A DNA stretch of 32,652 bases from Methanomassiliicoccales archaeon (GCA_028682915.1 JAJRAN010000074.1:1-32652); one strand, 5' to 3'. Shown: positions 7,609 through 16,209, counted from the stretch's first letter. Numbers and translations: made by a program. The notes: generated by a model not told the origin, from the sequence alone.

Positions 7609-8315
7609 TGGTCCTTCCCGCCGTGGACATACTCGACGGCCACGTTGTGCAATTGGTGGGCGGCAAGCCGGGCACGGAGCAGGTGGTGCTCCCCGACCCC
7701 TTGGAGGTGGCCAAGGAATGGGAGAGGAAGGGGGCCCCGATGGTCCACGTCATCGACCTGGACGGCGCTTTCGGCAAGGGGGGCAACCCCAACCTCATCC
7801 GCCGCATGCTGCGCGAGCTCAAGATACCGGTCCAGGTCGGGGGCGGGATACGCTCCACGGCCATGGTCGACCAGTACGTGGACTGGGGCGCTGCCAGGGT
7901 CATCGTGGGCACCAAGGCCATCACGGACACCAATTGGCTGGAGGACATCTCGTGCGCGCACCCAGGCAAGGTCGTCCTGGCCCTTGACACCGCCAAAGGG
8001 CACATCCAGGTAAAGGGATGGCAGGAGGCCTCCAAGCTGTCGCTGGAGCAGATGTTCGCCATCATTAAGTCATTGCCCTTGGCCGCGGTCCTGAACACGG
8101 ACGTGGACGTCGAGGGCCGGGCACAAGGAATAAATGCCGCAGAGGTGCGTAAGTTCGTGGAGCGATGCCCGCACAAGGTGATCGCCTCCGGCGGCATACG
8201 GGGCATGGAGGACATCCGGGCCCTGGAATCCATAGGCGCGGAGGCCTGCGTCGCCGGCATCGCGCTCTACACCAAGAGGATAAACCCGTCGGATATCTGG
8301 AGGCGTGCCAAATGA
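7605..8315 (+). CDS. hisA: ProFAR isomerase (HisA)
   Basis: Isomerises ProFAR to PRFAR in a (beta/alpha)8 barrel. The protein is 236 residues from ATG 7605; ATG 7608 immediately after is an equal choice. The first catalytic Asp is in LPAVDILDG, the phosphate-binding loops are VQVGGGIRS and VIASGGIRGMEDI, and the second catalytic Asp region is LNTDVDVEGRAQG. That last segment differs from the usual YTDISRDG pattern but keeps the Thr-Asp pair. The start and stop both overlap their neighbours (hisH and hisB) as ATGA. Confidence 0.93.
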   Translation: MMVLPAVDILDGHVVQLVGGKPGTEQVVLPDPLEVAKEWERKGAPMVHVIDLDGAFGKGGNPNLIRRMLRELKIPVQVGGGIRSTAMVDQYVDWGAARVIVGTKAITDTNWLEDISCAHPGKVVLALDTAKGHIQVKGWQEASKLSLEQMFAIIKSLPLAAVLNTDVDVEGRAQGINAAEVRKFVERCPHKVIASGGIRGMEDIRALESIGAEACVAGIALYTKRINPSDIWRRAK

Positions 8316-8863
8316 ACCGAGTCGCGCTCATCGAGAGGGAGACGAAGGAGACTGCCATCGAGGTCTGGCTGGACCTTGACGGCTCTGGAAAGGTGGATGT
8401 GAACTGCGACGACCAGTTCCTGACCCACATGCTCGAGTCGCTGGCCAAGTACGCTGACTTCGACCTAACGGTCAAGGCCAAGGGGGACAACGAGCACCAC
8501 ATCCTTGAGGACGTGGCCATAGTGCTGGGCATGGCCCTGAGGGAGGCCATCGGCGAGCAGCCCATCCAGAGGATCGCCTCATCCATGGTCCCGATGGACG
8601 ACGCGCTGGTGGTCGTGGCCCTGGACCTCATCGACCGCCCCTACGTGGACATCGAGTGCCCGGACCCGCTCTACCACCACTTCCTCCGCTCGGTGGCGAT
8701 GTCCTCGGGGATGACCCTGCACGTCAAGGTGGTGAGGGGCTTCGACGACCACCATGTGGTGGAAGCGACGATAAAGGCGCTGGGAAGGGCGTTGAGGAAG
8801 GCTGTTGCGAAGAGGGAGCGGACGCTCAGCACCAAGGCCAAGCCGAAAGTGAGGAAGAAGTAG
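8312..8863 (+). CDS. hisB: Imidazoleglycerol-phosphate dehydratase
   Basis: Dehydrates IGP to imidazole-acetol phosphate using Mn ions. The true start is ATG 8312 (MNRVALIERETKET), overlapping the hisA stop, giving 183 residues; the ORF track begins upstream in hisA. Metal-binding His motifs are present: FLTHMLESLA, NEHHILED and FDDHHVVEA, together with VPMDDALVVVALDLIDRPY. The usual G-x-G-x-x-F-F-D-H sequence is replaced by NCDDQFLTH, a divergent version. The last ~20 residues form a lysine-rich tail. It is the monofunctional archaeal type, without the phosphatase domain found fused in enteric bacteria. The stop is TAG, directly before hisF. Confidence 0.93.
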   Translation: MNRVALIERETKETAIEVWLDLDGSGKVDVNCDDQFLTHMLESLAKYADFDLTVKAKGDNEHHILEDVAIVLGMALREAIGEQPIQRIASSMVPMDDALVVVALDLIDRPYVDIECPDPLYHHFLRSVAMSSGMTLHVKVVRGFDDHHVVEATIKALGRALRKAVAKRERTLSTKAKPKVRKK

Positions 8864-9616
8864 ATGCTCACCAAGAGGATAATTCCCTGCCTGGACGTCA
8901 GGGACGGCGTGACGGTAAAGGGGGTCAACTTCGTCAACCTTCAAGAGGTGGGAGAGCCGCCGGCGATGGCCTCCGCCTACGAGGCCCAGGGAGCGGACGA
9001 GATCGTCTTCCTGGACATCTCCGCCTCCGCCGAGGGGAGGAAGACGCTGATGCACGTGGTGGAGAGCACGGCGGAGCGCCTCTTCGTGCCGCTGACGGTG
9101 GGAGGTGGCATCCGCAGCAAGGAGGACATGCGCACCGCCCTGAACGCCGGCGCGGACAAGGTGTCCGTGAACACGGTCGCGGTGCAGAGGCCAGAGGTCA
9201 TCAGCGAGTGCGCCCAGGACTTCGGCAGGCAGTGCGTGGTCGTCGCCATCGATGCCAAGCGCGAGGGCTCCAGCTGGAAGGTCTACACCCACGGGGGAAG
9301 GCGCAGGACGGACAAGGACGCCATCGAATGGGCGGCCATGGCCCAGGACCTGGGCGCGGGCGAGATCCTGCTCACCAGCATGGACGCGGACGGGACCAAG
9401 GACGGCTACGACCTCCCTCTCACGGAGAAGGTTGCCGAAGAGGTTGACATCCCGGTCATCGCCTCCGGGGGGTGCGGCAACGCCCAGCACATCTACGAGG
9501 TGCTGTCCCGCACCGGGGCGGAGGCTGCCCTAGCGGCGTCCATATTCCATTACGGCGAGCTGACCGTTAAGCAGGTCAAGGATTACCTCAGGGAGAGGGG
9601 GGTGCCGGTCCGATGA
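8864..9616 (+). CDS. hisF: Imidazole glycerol phosphate synthase, cyclase subunit
   Basis: Closes the imidazole ring and releases AICAR, using ammonia passed from HisH. The protein is 250 residues and a full barrel. Catalytic Asp residues lie in [10 protein letters not shown] and [13 protein letters not shown]. Phosphate loops are LTVGGGIRS and VIASGGCGN. The start follows the hisB stop with no gap, and the stop overlaps hisIE by four bases. The sequence is close to the family consensus throughout. Confidence 0.97.
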   Translation: MLTKRIIPCLDVRDGVTVKGVNFVNLQEVGEPPAMASAYEAQGADEIVFLDISASAEGRKTLMHVVESTAERLFVPLTVGGGIRSKEDMRTALNAGADKVSVNTVAVQRPEVISECAQDFGRQCVVVAIDAKREGSSWKVYTHGGRRRTDKDAIEWAAMAQDLGAGEILLTSMDADGTKDGYDLPLTEKVAEEVDIPVIASGGCGNAQHIYEVLSRTGAEAALAASIFHYGELTVKQVKDYLRERGVPVR

Positions 9617-10215
9617 CGGAGCTGAAGTTCGACGAGAAGGGTCTGATACCAGTCATAGTCCAGGATGCGCTGACCTCGGAAGTGCTGATGATGGCCTACG
9701 CGAACCGCGAGGCGTACGACAAGATGATGGAGACCAAGCGCACGCACTTCTACTCCCGCTCGCGGCAGAGGCTGTGGATGAAGGGCGAGACCTCCGGCCA
9801 CGTCCAGGACATCGTATCCATGCAGGCGGACTGCGATGGCGATTGCCTCCTGGTCCGCGTCAACCAGACCGGGGTCGCCTGCCACCTGGAGCGGCCCTCG
9901 TGCTTCGAGGAGCTGCTGATGGGCGACCTGAAGGGGACGTCCGCCATCCTGCCGGAGCTCGTCCGGGTAATACACGACCGCAAGGTCAATCCCAAGGAGG
10001 GGAGCTACACCAGCTCCCTGTTCGCCAACGAGGACAAGATGCTGAAGAAGATCGTGGAGGAGGCCGCCGAGATCGCCCTGGCCTCGAAATCCTCCGACAA
10101 GAAGATGCAGGCCTGGGAGGTCGCGGACCTCATCTACCACCTGTTGGTCGTGCTCGAGGGCGAGGACATATCATTGGAGCAGGTCTATCGGCAGCTGTCG
10201 GAAAGGAGGAAGTGA
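9613..10215 (+). CDS. hisIE: Bifunctional PR-AMP cyclohydrolase / PR-ATP pyrophosphatase
   Basis: A fusion that performs the second and third steps of histidine synthesis. Residues 1-110 are the cyclohydrolase with the zinc and magnesium site [13 protein letters not shown] and VACH. Residues ~115-200 are the pyrophosphatase with the MazG-like helices [13 protein letters not shown] and [14 protein letters not shown]. In many archaea these are separate genes, so the fusion is a useful lineage marker. The start overlaps hisF by four bases and a ribosome-binding site lies inside hisF. The stop is followed one base later by the PHP gene. Confidence 0.95.
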   Translation: MTELKFDEKGLIPVIVQDALTSEVLMMAYANREAYDKMMETKRTHFYSRSRQRLWMKGETSGHVQDIVSMQADCDGDCLLVRVNQTGVACHLERPSCFEELLMGDLKGTSAILPELVRVIHDRKVNPKEGSYTSSLFANEDKMLKKIVEEAAEIALASKSSDKKMQAWEVADLIYHLLVVLEGEDISLEQVYRQLSERRK

Positions 10216-10216
10216 G

Positions 10217-10876
10217 ATGAGGATCGATCTGCACTCGCACACGCTGCTCTCGGACGGGGAGCTGATACCGATCGAGCTGGCAAGGCGCGCGGTAGTCAAG
10301 GGCCACACGGCCTTGGCGGTCACCGACCACGCCTCGCTCTCCAACCTCGACCGGCTCATCTCTGAAACCAGGAGGGACGTGGAGCTTGCCGCCGAGTGGG
10401 GTCTCGACCTGATCGTGGGCGTGGAGATAACCCACGTGCCGGCCAAGCGCATCGACCAGGTGGTGAAGGAGGCCAGGAGGAAGGGCGCGGAGCTCATCGT
10501 CATCCACGGGGAGACGGTGAGCGAGCCGGTGGAGAAGGGCACCAACCTCGCCGCGGTCTCCAACCCCGAGGTGGACATCCTCGCGCATCCCGGCTTCATT
10601 ACCAAGGAAGAGGCGGAGCTGGCCAAGCGCAACGACGTCGTGCTGGAGATAACCTCCAGGCGCTCGCACAACCCCACCAACGGGCACGTGGCAAAGATGG
10701 CGCTGGAGACGGGGGCGAGGATGGTGGTGAACACCGACACCCACTCCCCCTCGGACCTGATCGACGCCGAGGCCGCGCTCATGATCGCCCGGGCGGCCGG
10801 ATTGCCGGAGAGGGAAGCACAAAGGGCCGTCTACGACGTCCCGCAGGAGATGGTCAGGAGGCTGAGGGGAAGATGA
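10217..10876 (+). CDS. PHP-domain phosphoesterase, candidate histidinol-phosphatase
   Basis: A protein of 219 residues with the metal-binding PHP set: DLHSHTLLSDGE, TDHASLSN, VIHGE, LAHPGF and NTDTHSP. PHP proteins include the HisJ/HisK-type histidinol-phosphate phosphatases. Here the gene is inside the his operon, one base after hisIE, and no other phosphatase (HisN or HisB N-domain) is visible. The simplest reading is that it removes phosphate from histidinol phosphate. It is smaller than classical HisJ (about 260-270 residues) and belongs to an archaeal subfamily, so other phosphoesterase activities remain possible. The stop overlaps the next start as ATGA. Confidence 0.85.
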   Translation: MRIDLHSHTLLSDGELIPIELARRAVVKGHTALAVTDHASLSNLDRLISETRRDVELAAEWGLDLIVGVEITHVPAKRIDQVVKEARRKGAELIVIHGETVSEPVEKGTNLAAVSNPEVDILAHPGFITKEEAELAKRNDVVLEITSRRSHNPTNGHVAKMALETGARMVVNTDTHSPSDLIDAEAALMIARAAGLPEREAQRAVYDVPQEMVRRLRGR

Positions 10877-12246
10877 AGGTCATGAAGTTCGGGGGGTCGT
10901 CGCTGAAGAGCGGCGAGGGCATGAAGCGGGTGTGCAAGATCATCTCCTCGGACGACGAGCTCAAGGTGGTGGTGGTCTCCGCCCTGTCCGGCGTGACGGA
11001 GGAGCTTATCCAGTTCATGAGCGAGCTGCACAAGGAGGACGAGATCGAGTCCTTCATCAAGGGGATGGAGGACAAGCACATCGCCCTCCTGGTCGACAGC
11101 GTGGGCAACGAGACCATCAGGAAGGAGTCCTGCTCCAAGATAAAGGACAAGCTCACCCGCCTGGAAAGGGCGCTCTACGGCTTCGTCTACCTGGAGGAGC
11201 TGACCCCCCGCACCAAGGACATCATCCAATCGCTGGGGGAGAGGCTCTCGGTGATACTCGTTGCCGCGACCCTCCAGGACATGGGCGTCAAGGGCGTACC
11301 TATCGACGCGGACGAGCTGGGCATCATCACGGACGGCGTGTACGGAGGCGCGAGCGCCATCCTGGACGCTACCGCGAAGAACATCTGCCCGCGCCTCCGC
11401 CAAATGTTCGACCGGGGCGAGACGCCGGTGGTCACCGGCTTCTTCGGCCGGACCGTGGAGGGCCACGTCACCATCTTCGGGCGCAACGGCTCGGACTACT
11501 CCGCCGCGGTGGTGGCCAACGCTCTGAACGCGGACGCGTTGGAGATCTGGAAGGACGTGGACGGCTTCATGTCGGTCGACCCCAAGATCGTGAAGGAGGC
11601 GGTGCCCATAGACTCGCTCTCCTACGACGAGGCGGCCGAGCTCTCGTACTTCGGGGCCCAGGTCCTGCATCCCAGGACGGTGGAGCCGGCGCGGATGAAG
11701 AACATCACCATCTACGTGAAGAACGTGTTCAGGCCCGAGCTGCGCGGCACGGCCATCAAGCCGTCCGGGGTGCAGAAGGTGCAGGGCATCAAGTCCATCT
11801 CCTTCATGAAGAACATGTCCATCATCAAAATCTATGGCGCCGGCGCGGGGACCAAGACCGGCGTCATCTCCGAGATATCTAGCAAGCTCACGGACGCGGG
11901 CGTGAACATTTATTCGGCGGCTACGTCCCAGACCTGCGTGGCCTTCCTCATCGCCAAGCACGACCTGCACATGGCGCAGAAGGCGCTGGAGGCGTCGAGG
12001 AAGGGCGTGATAGAGAGGATCGAGACCACCGATGACGTAGCCCTGCTGTGCGTGGTGGGCGAGGGCCTGGGCTACGAGAAGGGGATCGCGGCCAGGGTGT
12101 TCACCGCCGTGGCCAAGGAGGGCGTGAGCGTTAACATGATCTCCGCCGGCGCGTCTTTGGTGGCGTACCACTTCACCGTGGACAAGAAGGACCTGGAGAG
12201 GACTACCAAGGCCATCCATAACGAGTTCTTCCACAAGGCAGGTTGA
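10873..12246 (+). CDS. Aspartate kinase
   Basis: Phosphorylates aspartate, opening the route to lysine, threonine, methionine and homocysteine. The true start is ATG 10873 (MKVMKFGGSSLKSGEG), giving 457 residues; the ORF track extends upstream over the PHP gene. Residues 1-300 form the kinase domain with KFGGSS, TGFFGRTVEGHVTIFGRNGSD and EIWKDVDGFMSVDP. Two ACT domains (about 310-457) include ISFMKNMSIIKI and GEGLGYEKGIAARVFTAVAKEGVSVNMISAGAS, so feedback inhibition by an end-product amino acid is expected. Its product also leads to aspartate semialdehyde, the substrate of the DUF39 system at the start of the window. It is coupled to the PHP gene and lies one base before pheA. Confidence 0.95.
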   Translation: MKVMKFGGSSLKSGEGMKRVCKIISSDDELKVVVVSALSGVTEELIQFMSELHKEDEIESFIKGMEDKHIALLVDSVGNETIRKESCSKIKDKLTRLERALYGFVYLEELTPRTKDIIQSLGERLSVILVAATLQDMGVKGVPIDADELGIITDGVYGGASAILDATAKNICPRLRQMFDRGETPVVTGFFGRTVEGHVTIFGRNGSDYSAAVVANALNADALEIWKDVDGFMSVDPKIVKEAVPIDSLSYDEAAELSYFGAQVLHPRTVEPARMKNITIYVKNVFRPELRGTAIKPSGVQKVQGIKSISFMKNMSIIKIYGAGAGTKTGVISEISSKLTDAGVNIYSAATSQTCVAFLIAKHDLHMAQKALEASRKGVIERIETTDDVALLCVVGEGLGYEKGIAARVFTAVAKEGVSVNMISAGASLVAYHFTVDKKDLERTTKAIHNEFFHKAG

Positions 12247-12247
12247 G

Positions 12248-13075
12248 ATGAGGCACAAGGTCGCGTTCCAAGGAGTGCATGGCGCGTTCAGCGAGGACGC
12301 GGTCTTCTCCTACTTCCATGACGACGCGGAGGCGGTGCCCTGCAACGAGTTCGAGGAGGTCTTCGAGCTGGTGGAGGGGGGTCAGGTATCGCACGCGGTC
12401 GTACCGGTGGAGAACTCCCTGGAGGGCAGCGTGACCTCCGTAAGCGACCTGCTGCTCGACAGCGACCTCACGGTCACGGGCGAGGTCTTCGTCCTGGTTA
12501 GGCATTGCCTAATCGGGCAGCCTGGCTCGAGCTTGGAGGGCGTCAGGAGGGTCTACTCCCACCCCCAGGCATTGGGGCAGTGCCGCCAATTCCTCTCCCA
12601 GCATCCAGAATGGGAGAAGGTGCCCTCCTACGACACGGCAGGCAGCGTCAAGCTGGTCAAGGAGCGCGGGCGGCTAGAGGAGGCGGCCATCGCCTCGAGG
12701 CGCGCGGCCGACTACTACGGCATGAAGGTGCTCCGGGAGGACGTCCAGTCGTCGACGCGCAACTTCACCCGCTTCTTCGTGGTGCAGAAGACCAACGCCA
12801 TCCCCGTCGACGGGGACAAGACCTCCTTGGCCTTCACCACCAAGAACATACCTGGGGCGCTGTACCAGTGCATCGGGGCCTTCGCGGAGCGGGGCGTGAA
12901 TTTGAGCAAGCTCGAGTCGCGTCCGCGCAAGGGCCGCACCTGGGAGTACGTGTTCTTCGTGGACGTCGACGGCCACGTCAACGACCCCAAGGTCAGCGAG
13001 GCGCTCGCCGACCTGGTCCGCAAGTCATCCTTCGTGAAGGTATTCGGGTCGTACAAGAAGGCAAAGGTCCCCTGA
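12248..13075 (+). CDS. pheA: Prephenate dehydratase
   Basis: Converts prephenate to phenylpyruvate in phenylalanine synthesis. The protein is 275 residues, without a chorismate mutase domain. The catalytic domain (1-180) shows VAFQGVHGAFSEDAV, VPVENSLEGSV and the family signature STRNFTRFF. An ACT domain (about 190-270) with NIPGALYQCIGAFAERGVNLSKLESRP is the expected phenylalanine-binding regulatory site. The gene begins one base after aspartate kinase and is the last of the long amino-acid operon. It converges on the aminotransferase gene with only six bases between the stops. Confidence 0.95.
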   Translation: MRHKVAFQGVHGAFSEDAVFSYFHDDAEAVPCNEFEEVFELVEGGQVSHAVVPVENSLEGSVTSVSDLLLDSDLTVTGEVFVLVRHCLIGQPGSSLEGVRRVYSHPQALGQCRQFLSQHPEWEKVPSYDTAGSVKLVKERGRLEEAAIASRRAADYYGMKVLREDVQSSTRNFTRFFVVQKTNAIPVDGDKTSLAFTTKNIPGALYQCIGAFAERGVNLSKLESRPRKGRTWEYVFFVDVDGHVNDPKVSEALADLVRKSSFVKVFGSYKKAKVP

Positions 13076-13081
13076 GCCGGG

Positions 13082-14155
13082 TCACAGACGGTCCAAGGTG
13101 TCCGATATCTGCCCCAGCCCCTTTGACAGATCGTCGCTCTCGCATGAGAACGTCACTCGGACGCTGCCCGCCTCCCCGAAGTACCGCCCGGGGCAGACCG
13201 CGGTCCTATGACGCTTGAGCAATCGCTCGGAGAACCTCTCGTCGTCCGTTCCAGGCGGCAGCCGGAGGAGGAGGTGCAGGCAGCCGTCGGGCTCCACCAG
13301 CTCCACCCTCCTCTCCTCGGTCGCCCAGTCACGGATGACCGGCAGGTTGCGTCTCGCCACCTCCAGCACCCGTTTGCGGAACCACTCCTTCTTCTTGATG
13401 GCGTGGACCGCCAAGGCCATCGCCCGGGTGGGCAGATGCCAGGAGGAGTAGAGCCTGGCCTCGGTGACCATGGTTGCGATCTCCTTGGGCCCGATGAGCC
13501 AGCCGATGCGCAGCCCTCCCAGGCCCCAGAGCTTGGAGAGCCCGTTGGTCGCGACGCCGTTCGCGCCTAGCTCGAAGGCCCCTTTCGGCGGCCGGCCGTG
13601 CGCCATCTCGCGGTAGACCTCGTCGACGATCACCAATGCGCCCTTGGCCCCCGCCTGCTCCAACAGCTGCGTGAGCGATTCGTCGCTCAGCATCTTGGCG
13701 CTGGGGTTGTGCAGGTTGGTGAGGGCGACGGCCTTGGCCCCTTTCCTGAGCGCGGCTTTGAAAGAGGCCGGGTCCACGGCGTAGCCCGCCTGCCTCTTCC
13801 TGTCCACGGGGAGGACGGACTTGAACATGGCGTTGGCGCAGGCCCGGATCGGGGCATAGGTGGGCGACTCCACCGCCACCTTGTCACCGCGCTCGAGGCA
13901 TGACTGGAAGAAGGTGAAGTTGGCGCTCTGCGCGCCGCAGGTCAGGGCGATGTTCTCGCGCTTGACCCTGTAGGCGGAGGAGATCGCCTTGTACAGTTTC
14001 TCCTCGACCTCGAACTCGTTGAGGAAGGCCTCCCCGCCCACGCAGGGGTCGAAGCCGTCGCGCAAGGGGTTGGGGGCGCCCGAGTGGTCCAGGTCGATCT
14101 TGGCTCCCAGGCACCGGATCAGCCACTCTTCGAGGAGGAAGGGTTCGAATTTCAT
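13082..14155 (-). CDS. PLP-dependent aminotransferase, class I/II
   Basis: A protein of 357 residues from ATG 14155 (MKFEPFLLEEWL); the first 72 codons in the ORF track belong to a different frame of the neighbour. Typical fold-type I features are present: CGAQSANFTFFQ, the substrate loop NLHNPSAKML, VDEVYREM, the Schiff-base lysine in TNGLSKLWGLGGLRIGWLIGP, and the C-terminal Arg in GSVRVTFSCES. The N-terminal KFEPFLLEEWL is shared with archaeal aminotransferases of uncertain substrate. Location beside pheA would suit an aromatic or aspartate aminotransferase, but specificity cannot be read from sequence. It overlaps the flavoprotein gene by four bases, so they share a message. Confidence 0.88.
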   Translation of the reverse strand: MKFEPFLLEEWLIRCLGAKIDLDHSGAPNPLRDGFDPCVGGEAFLNEFEVEEKLYKAISSAYRVKRENIALTCGAQSANFTFFQSCLERGDKVAVESPTYAPIRACANAMFKSVLPVDRKRQAGYAVDPASFKAALRKGAKAVALTNLHNPSAKMLSDESLTQLLEQAGAKGALVIVDEVYREMAHGRPPKGAFELGANGVATNGLSKLWGLGGLRIGWLIGPKEIATMVTEARLYSSWHLPTRAMALAVHAIKKKEWFRKRVLEVARRNLPVIRDWATEERRVELVEPDGCLHLLLRLPPGTDDERFSERLLKRHRTAVCPGRYFGEAGSVRVTFSCESDDLSKGLGQISDTLDRL

Positions 14156-14733
14156 TCTTCCTTGCCCTTGAGGCACTTGTCCGCCAGGCGGTACTCTCCG
14201 TCCCAGTAGAGCAGCGCCTTGGTGCGGTCGTATTCCTTCCAGGCGTCGGTGTGCACTATCTGGCCCAGGAACCAGGTGTGGTCCCCGATGTCCATCTCGC
14301 CCTCGTGCACCGAGTAAATGGACTTCTTCTTGGCGCTGGAGAGCTTCCTGACCTCGATGTTCAGCGGGCACTCCTTGATGATGGGGGAGGATACGCGCTT
14401 GCCCTTCTCCGGAGTCAGCTTGGCCTCCTTGAACTTGTTCTTGCGCGCGCCGGCTTCCCGGCCGCAGACCTCAACCGCCTGCAGCAGCTCGGCCGTGGGG
14501 ACGTTGATGGTGAAGTCCTCCGAGTCCGCGATCAACCGGTAGATGTTCCTCGAGGTCTTCACGCCTATCCCCAACACGATGGGGAAGAGCGAGAAGACGT
14601 TGAACATGCCGATGGTCGTCACATTCCAATTCTCCTCCTTGTCCCCGGAGCATACCAGCAAAACTGGTGCGTGGGGGAGGGCCGCGATGGCCTCTGACTG
14701 CTCGAGATCGATCCTTTCTGGCTCCTTCGCCAT
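14152..14733 (-). CDS. Flavin reductase-like / flavoredoxin family protein (copy 1)
   Basis: A protein of 193 residues with the FMN-binding split-barrel fold of flavoredoxins and flavin reductases: NVTTIGMFNVFSLFPIVLGIGV, the phosphate-binding segment TSRNIYRLIADSEDFTINVP, and the C-terminal DHTWFLGQIVHTDA...ALLYWDGEYRLADKC. The start at ATG 14733 (MAKEPERI) follows GGTGG by about five bases; the ORF-track ATG 14745 has no ribosome-binding site. It is clearly paralogous to the next gene on the same strand. Flavoredoxins carry electrons or protect against oxygen in anaerobes. Physiological partners are unknown. Confidence 0.85.
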   Translation of the reverse strand: MAKEPERIDLEQSEAIAALPHAPVLLVCSGDKEENWNVTTIGMFNVFSLFPIVLGIGVKTSRNIYRLIADSEDFTINVPTAELLQAVEVCGREAGARKNKFKEAKLTPEKGKRVSSPIIKECPLNIEVRKLSSAKKKSIYSVHEGEMDIGDHTWFLGQIVHTDAWKEYDRTKALLYWDGEYRLADKCLKGKEE

Positions 14734-14814
14734 TAAATCCACCATCGAAGCAATGAACGGTCTGCCTAGAAAAAGGTTGGTAATTCCAGAACGAGGGACT
14801 GGTATGGTCCCGTC

Positions 14815-15351
14815 TCAGCGCTTGCGGATGCAGTTCCCGATCAGGCGGAACTCGCCGCCCCAATAGAGGAGGGCCTTCTCGCGGATCTCGCCGTCGACGC
14901 TCTCCGCGTGCACGACGTCCCCCAGGAACCAGAAGTGGTCCCCCACGTCCAGCACCTGCTTCTTCCTGCATTCGAGGTTGACGAGGCACTCGTCGATGAC
15001 CGGCGCGCCCACTTTCTTCCCCGGCACCAGGGTGAACCCACACTCCTCGAACTTGTTCACCTCGCGGCCGCACTTCTGGCCGCAGAAGAGGGTCTCCTCC
15101 ACCAGCTCCTTCCCGGGAATGTTGATGGTGAAATCCTCGTACTTGTTGAGCAGGTCGTAGGTGTAGCGGCAAGGGGATACCCCGATGCCGATGACCGGCG
15201 GATCGAATGAGAACATGTGGACCAGGACGACGGTCATCACGTTGCAGTCGGAGTTGTCCTTGGCGTTCCCAACCCCCACTAAGGCTACAGGGAATGCGGG
15301 AAAGCCCCTGCACGCCCAGATAGGGTTGACCTCCGACTTGTGCTGCGTCAT
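14815..15351 (-). CDS. Flavin reductase-like / flavoredoxin family protein (copy 2)
   Basis: A protein of 178 residues in the same family as its downstream neighbour. Segments CNVMTVVLVHMFSFDPPVIGIGVSPCRYTYDLLNKYEDFTINIP and DHFWFLGDVVHAESVDGEI...ALLYWGGEFRLIGNC line up with copy 1. It has several extra cysteines (TLFCGQKCGRE, LECRKK) that copy 1 mostly lacks. A TATA-like TTTTATTA on the minus strand near 15384-15391 would give a very short leader before ATG 15351. About 80 bases separate it from copy 1. Tandem duplication with later divergence is the likely origin. Confidence 0.85.
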   Translation of the reverse strand: MTQHKSEVNPIWACRGFPAFPVALVGVGNAKDNSDCNVMTVVLVHMFSFDPPVIGIGVSPCRYTYDLLNKYEDFTINIPGKELVEETLFCGQKCGREVNKFEECGFTLVPGKKVGAPVIDECLVNLECRKKQVLDVGDHFWFLGDVVHAESVDGEIREKALLYWGGEFRLIGNCIRKR

Positions 15352-15457
15352 GAGTCCGGACGATGATGAGGGTTCACTAATAAAACTAGTGGCAGAGAAT
15401 CTTCGCTGGAAGGTGAAGCTTATTCCTCAAAAATTCGAAGTCCAGATATCTGGTGAT

Positions 15458-15478
15458 ATTCTTCGATGAACGAAGAAT
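15458..15478. repeat. Inverted repeat, operator-like, in divergent promoter region
   Basis: ATTCTTCG (15458-15465) and CGAAGAAT (15471-15478) form a perfect 8-bp palindrome around ATGAA. It lies between the divergent flavoprotein (start 15351) and LURP-one-like (start 15594) genes. A partial echo, GAATCTTCG, occurs near 15398. The rest of this 240-base gap shows only promoter-like AT-rich patches. Confidence 0.5.
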
Positions 15479-15593
15479 CGTCTTTGTGGGGCCCGTTTCA
15501 AAAGAATTCTGCGGTCGGAGGATGAGCATTCGAGGCTAGGCATAGATTCATAGTCCCTCAGGTGAACGTCGCTACCAGCGGGAGGCATGGGGG

Positions 15594-16172
15594 TTGGAAG
15601 GCAACATCTGGTTACAGAACCAGTATCGTATCAAGAAGAAGGTCGTCGCCCTGACGAACCAATACTGGATCGAGGATTGGAATGGCAGGGAGCTTGGATA
15701 TTCGCGGCAGAAGCTCTTGCGGATCAAGGAGGACATACGCATCTTCACCGACGCTAGCATGTCCGCGGAGGTCTTTCGTATCCAGCAAGAAAATGTCATG
15801 AACGATTGGGGGACGTTCTCGGTGATCGATTCGCCCACCGGCCTAGTGGTGGGCAAGATCCGACGGAGTTTCGCCTCCAACTACGTATGGGACGAGTATC
15901 AGCTGCTGGACGCGAACGGGAATCAGTTCGGGAAGGTGGCCGAGAGGGCTGGGCGCGGGCTGGCCCGCAAGTTCGTCCCCTTCGGAGGTCTGGTACCAGA
16001 GCACATGTGCCTTGAGGTCAACGGGAAATTGGTCTGCGAGATAAAGCAGCAGTTCAAGATCGTGGGAGACACCTGGGAGGTAGACCTGTCCAGCATGCCC
16101 GACTACCTTGATAGGAGAATCATCCTGGCGGCCATGCTCATGATGGGCATGGTGGAGAGGGAGAAGAAGTAA
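15594..16172 (+). CDS. LURP-one-related / scramblase-like protein
   Basis: A protein of 192 residues resembling the LURP-one/tubby-C and phospholipid-scramblase-like fold: IWLQNQYRIKKKVVALTNQYWIEDWNGRELGYSRQKLL, then WGTFSVIDSPTGLVVGKIRRSF, YQLLDANGNQFGKVAER and a C-terminal hydrophobic helix (RRIILAAMLMMGMVE). These strand pairs with Gly turns are the family's repeating pattern. The start is TTG 15594, eight bases after GGGAGG; no in-frame ATG lies between it and the upstream stop. Function in archaea is unknown; the fold is associated with membrane lipids in other organisms. Confidence 0.75.
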   Translation: MEGNIWLQNQYRIKKKVVALTNQYWIEDWNGRELGYSRQKLLRIKEDIRIFTDASMSAEVFRIQQENVMNDWGTFSVIDSPTGLVVGKIRRSFASNYVWDEYQLLDANGNQFGKVAERAGRGLARKFVPFGGLVPEHMCLEVNGKLVCEIKQQFKIVGDTWEVDLSSMPDYLDRRIILAAMLMMGMVEREKK

Positions 16173-16200
16173 AGGGAAGGTCAGCGCCCCATCAATGCCC

Positions 16201-16209
16201 TTATATTTT
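16201..16209 (+). promoter_or_regulatory. TATA box for MTA phosphorylase, leaderless start
   Basis: TTATATTTT is centred 25 bases before ATG 16230, and no ribosome-binding site is present. This predicts a leaderless transcript. Confidence 0.7.
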
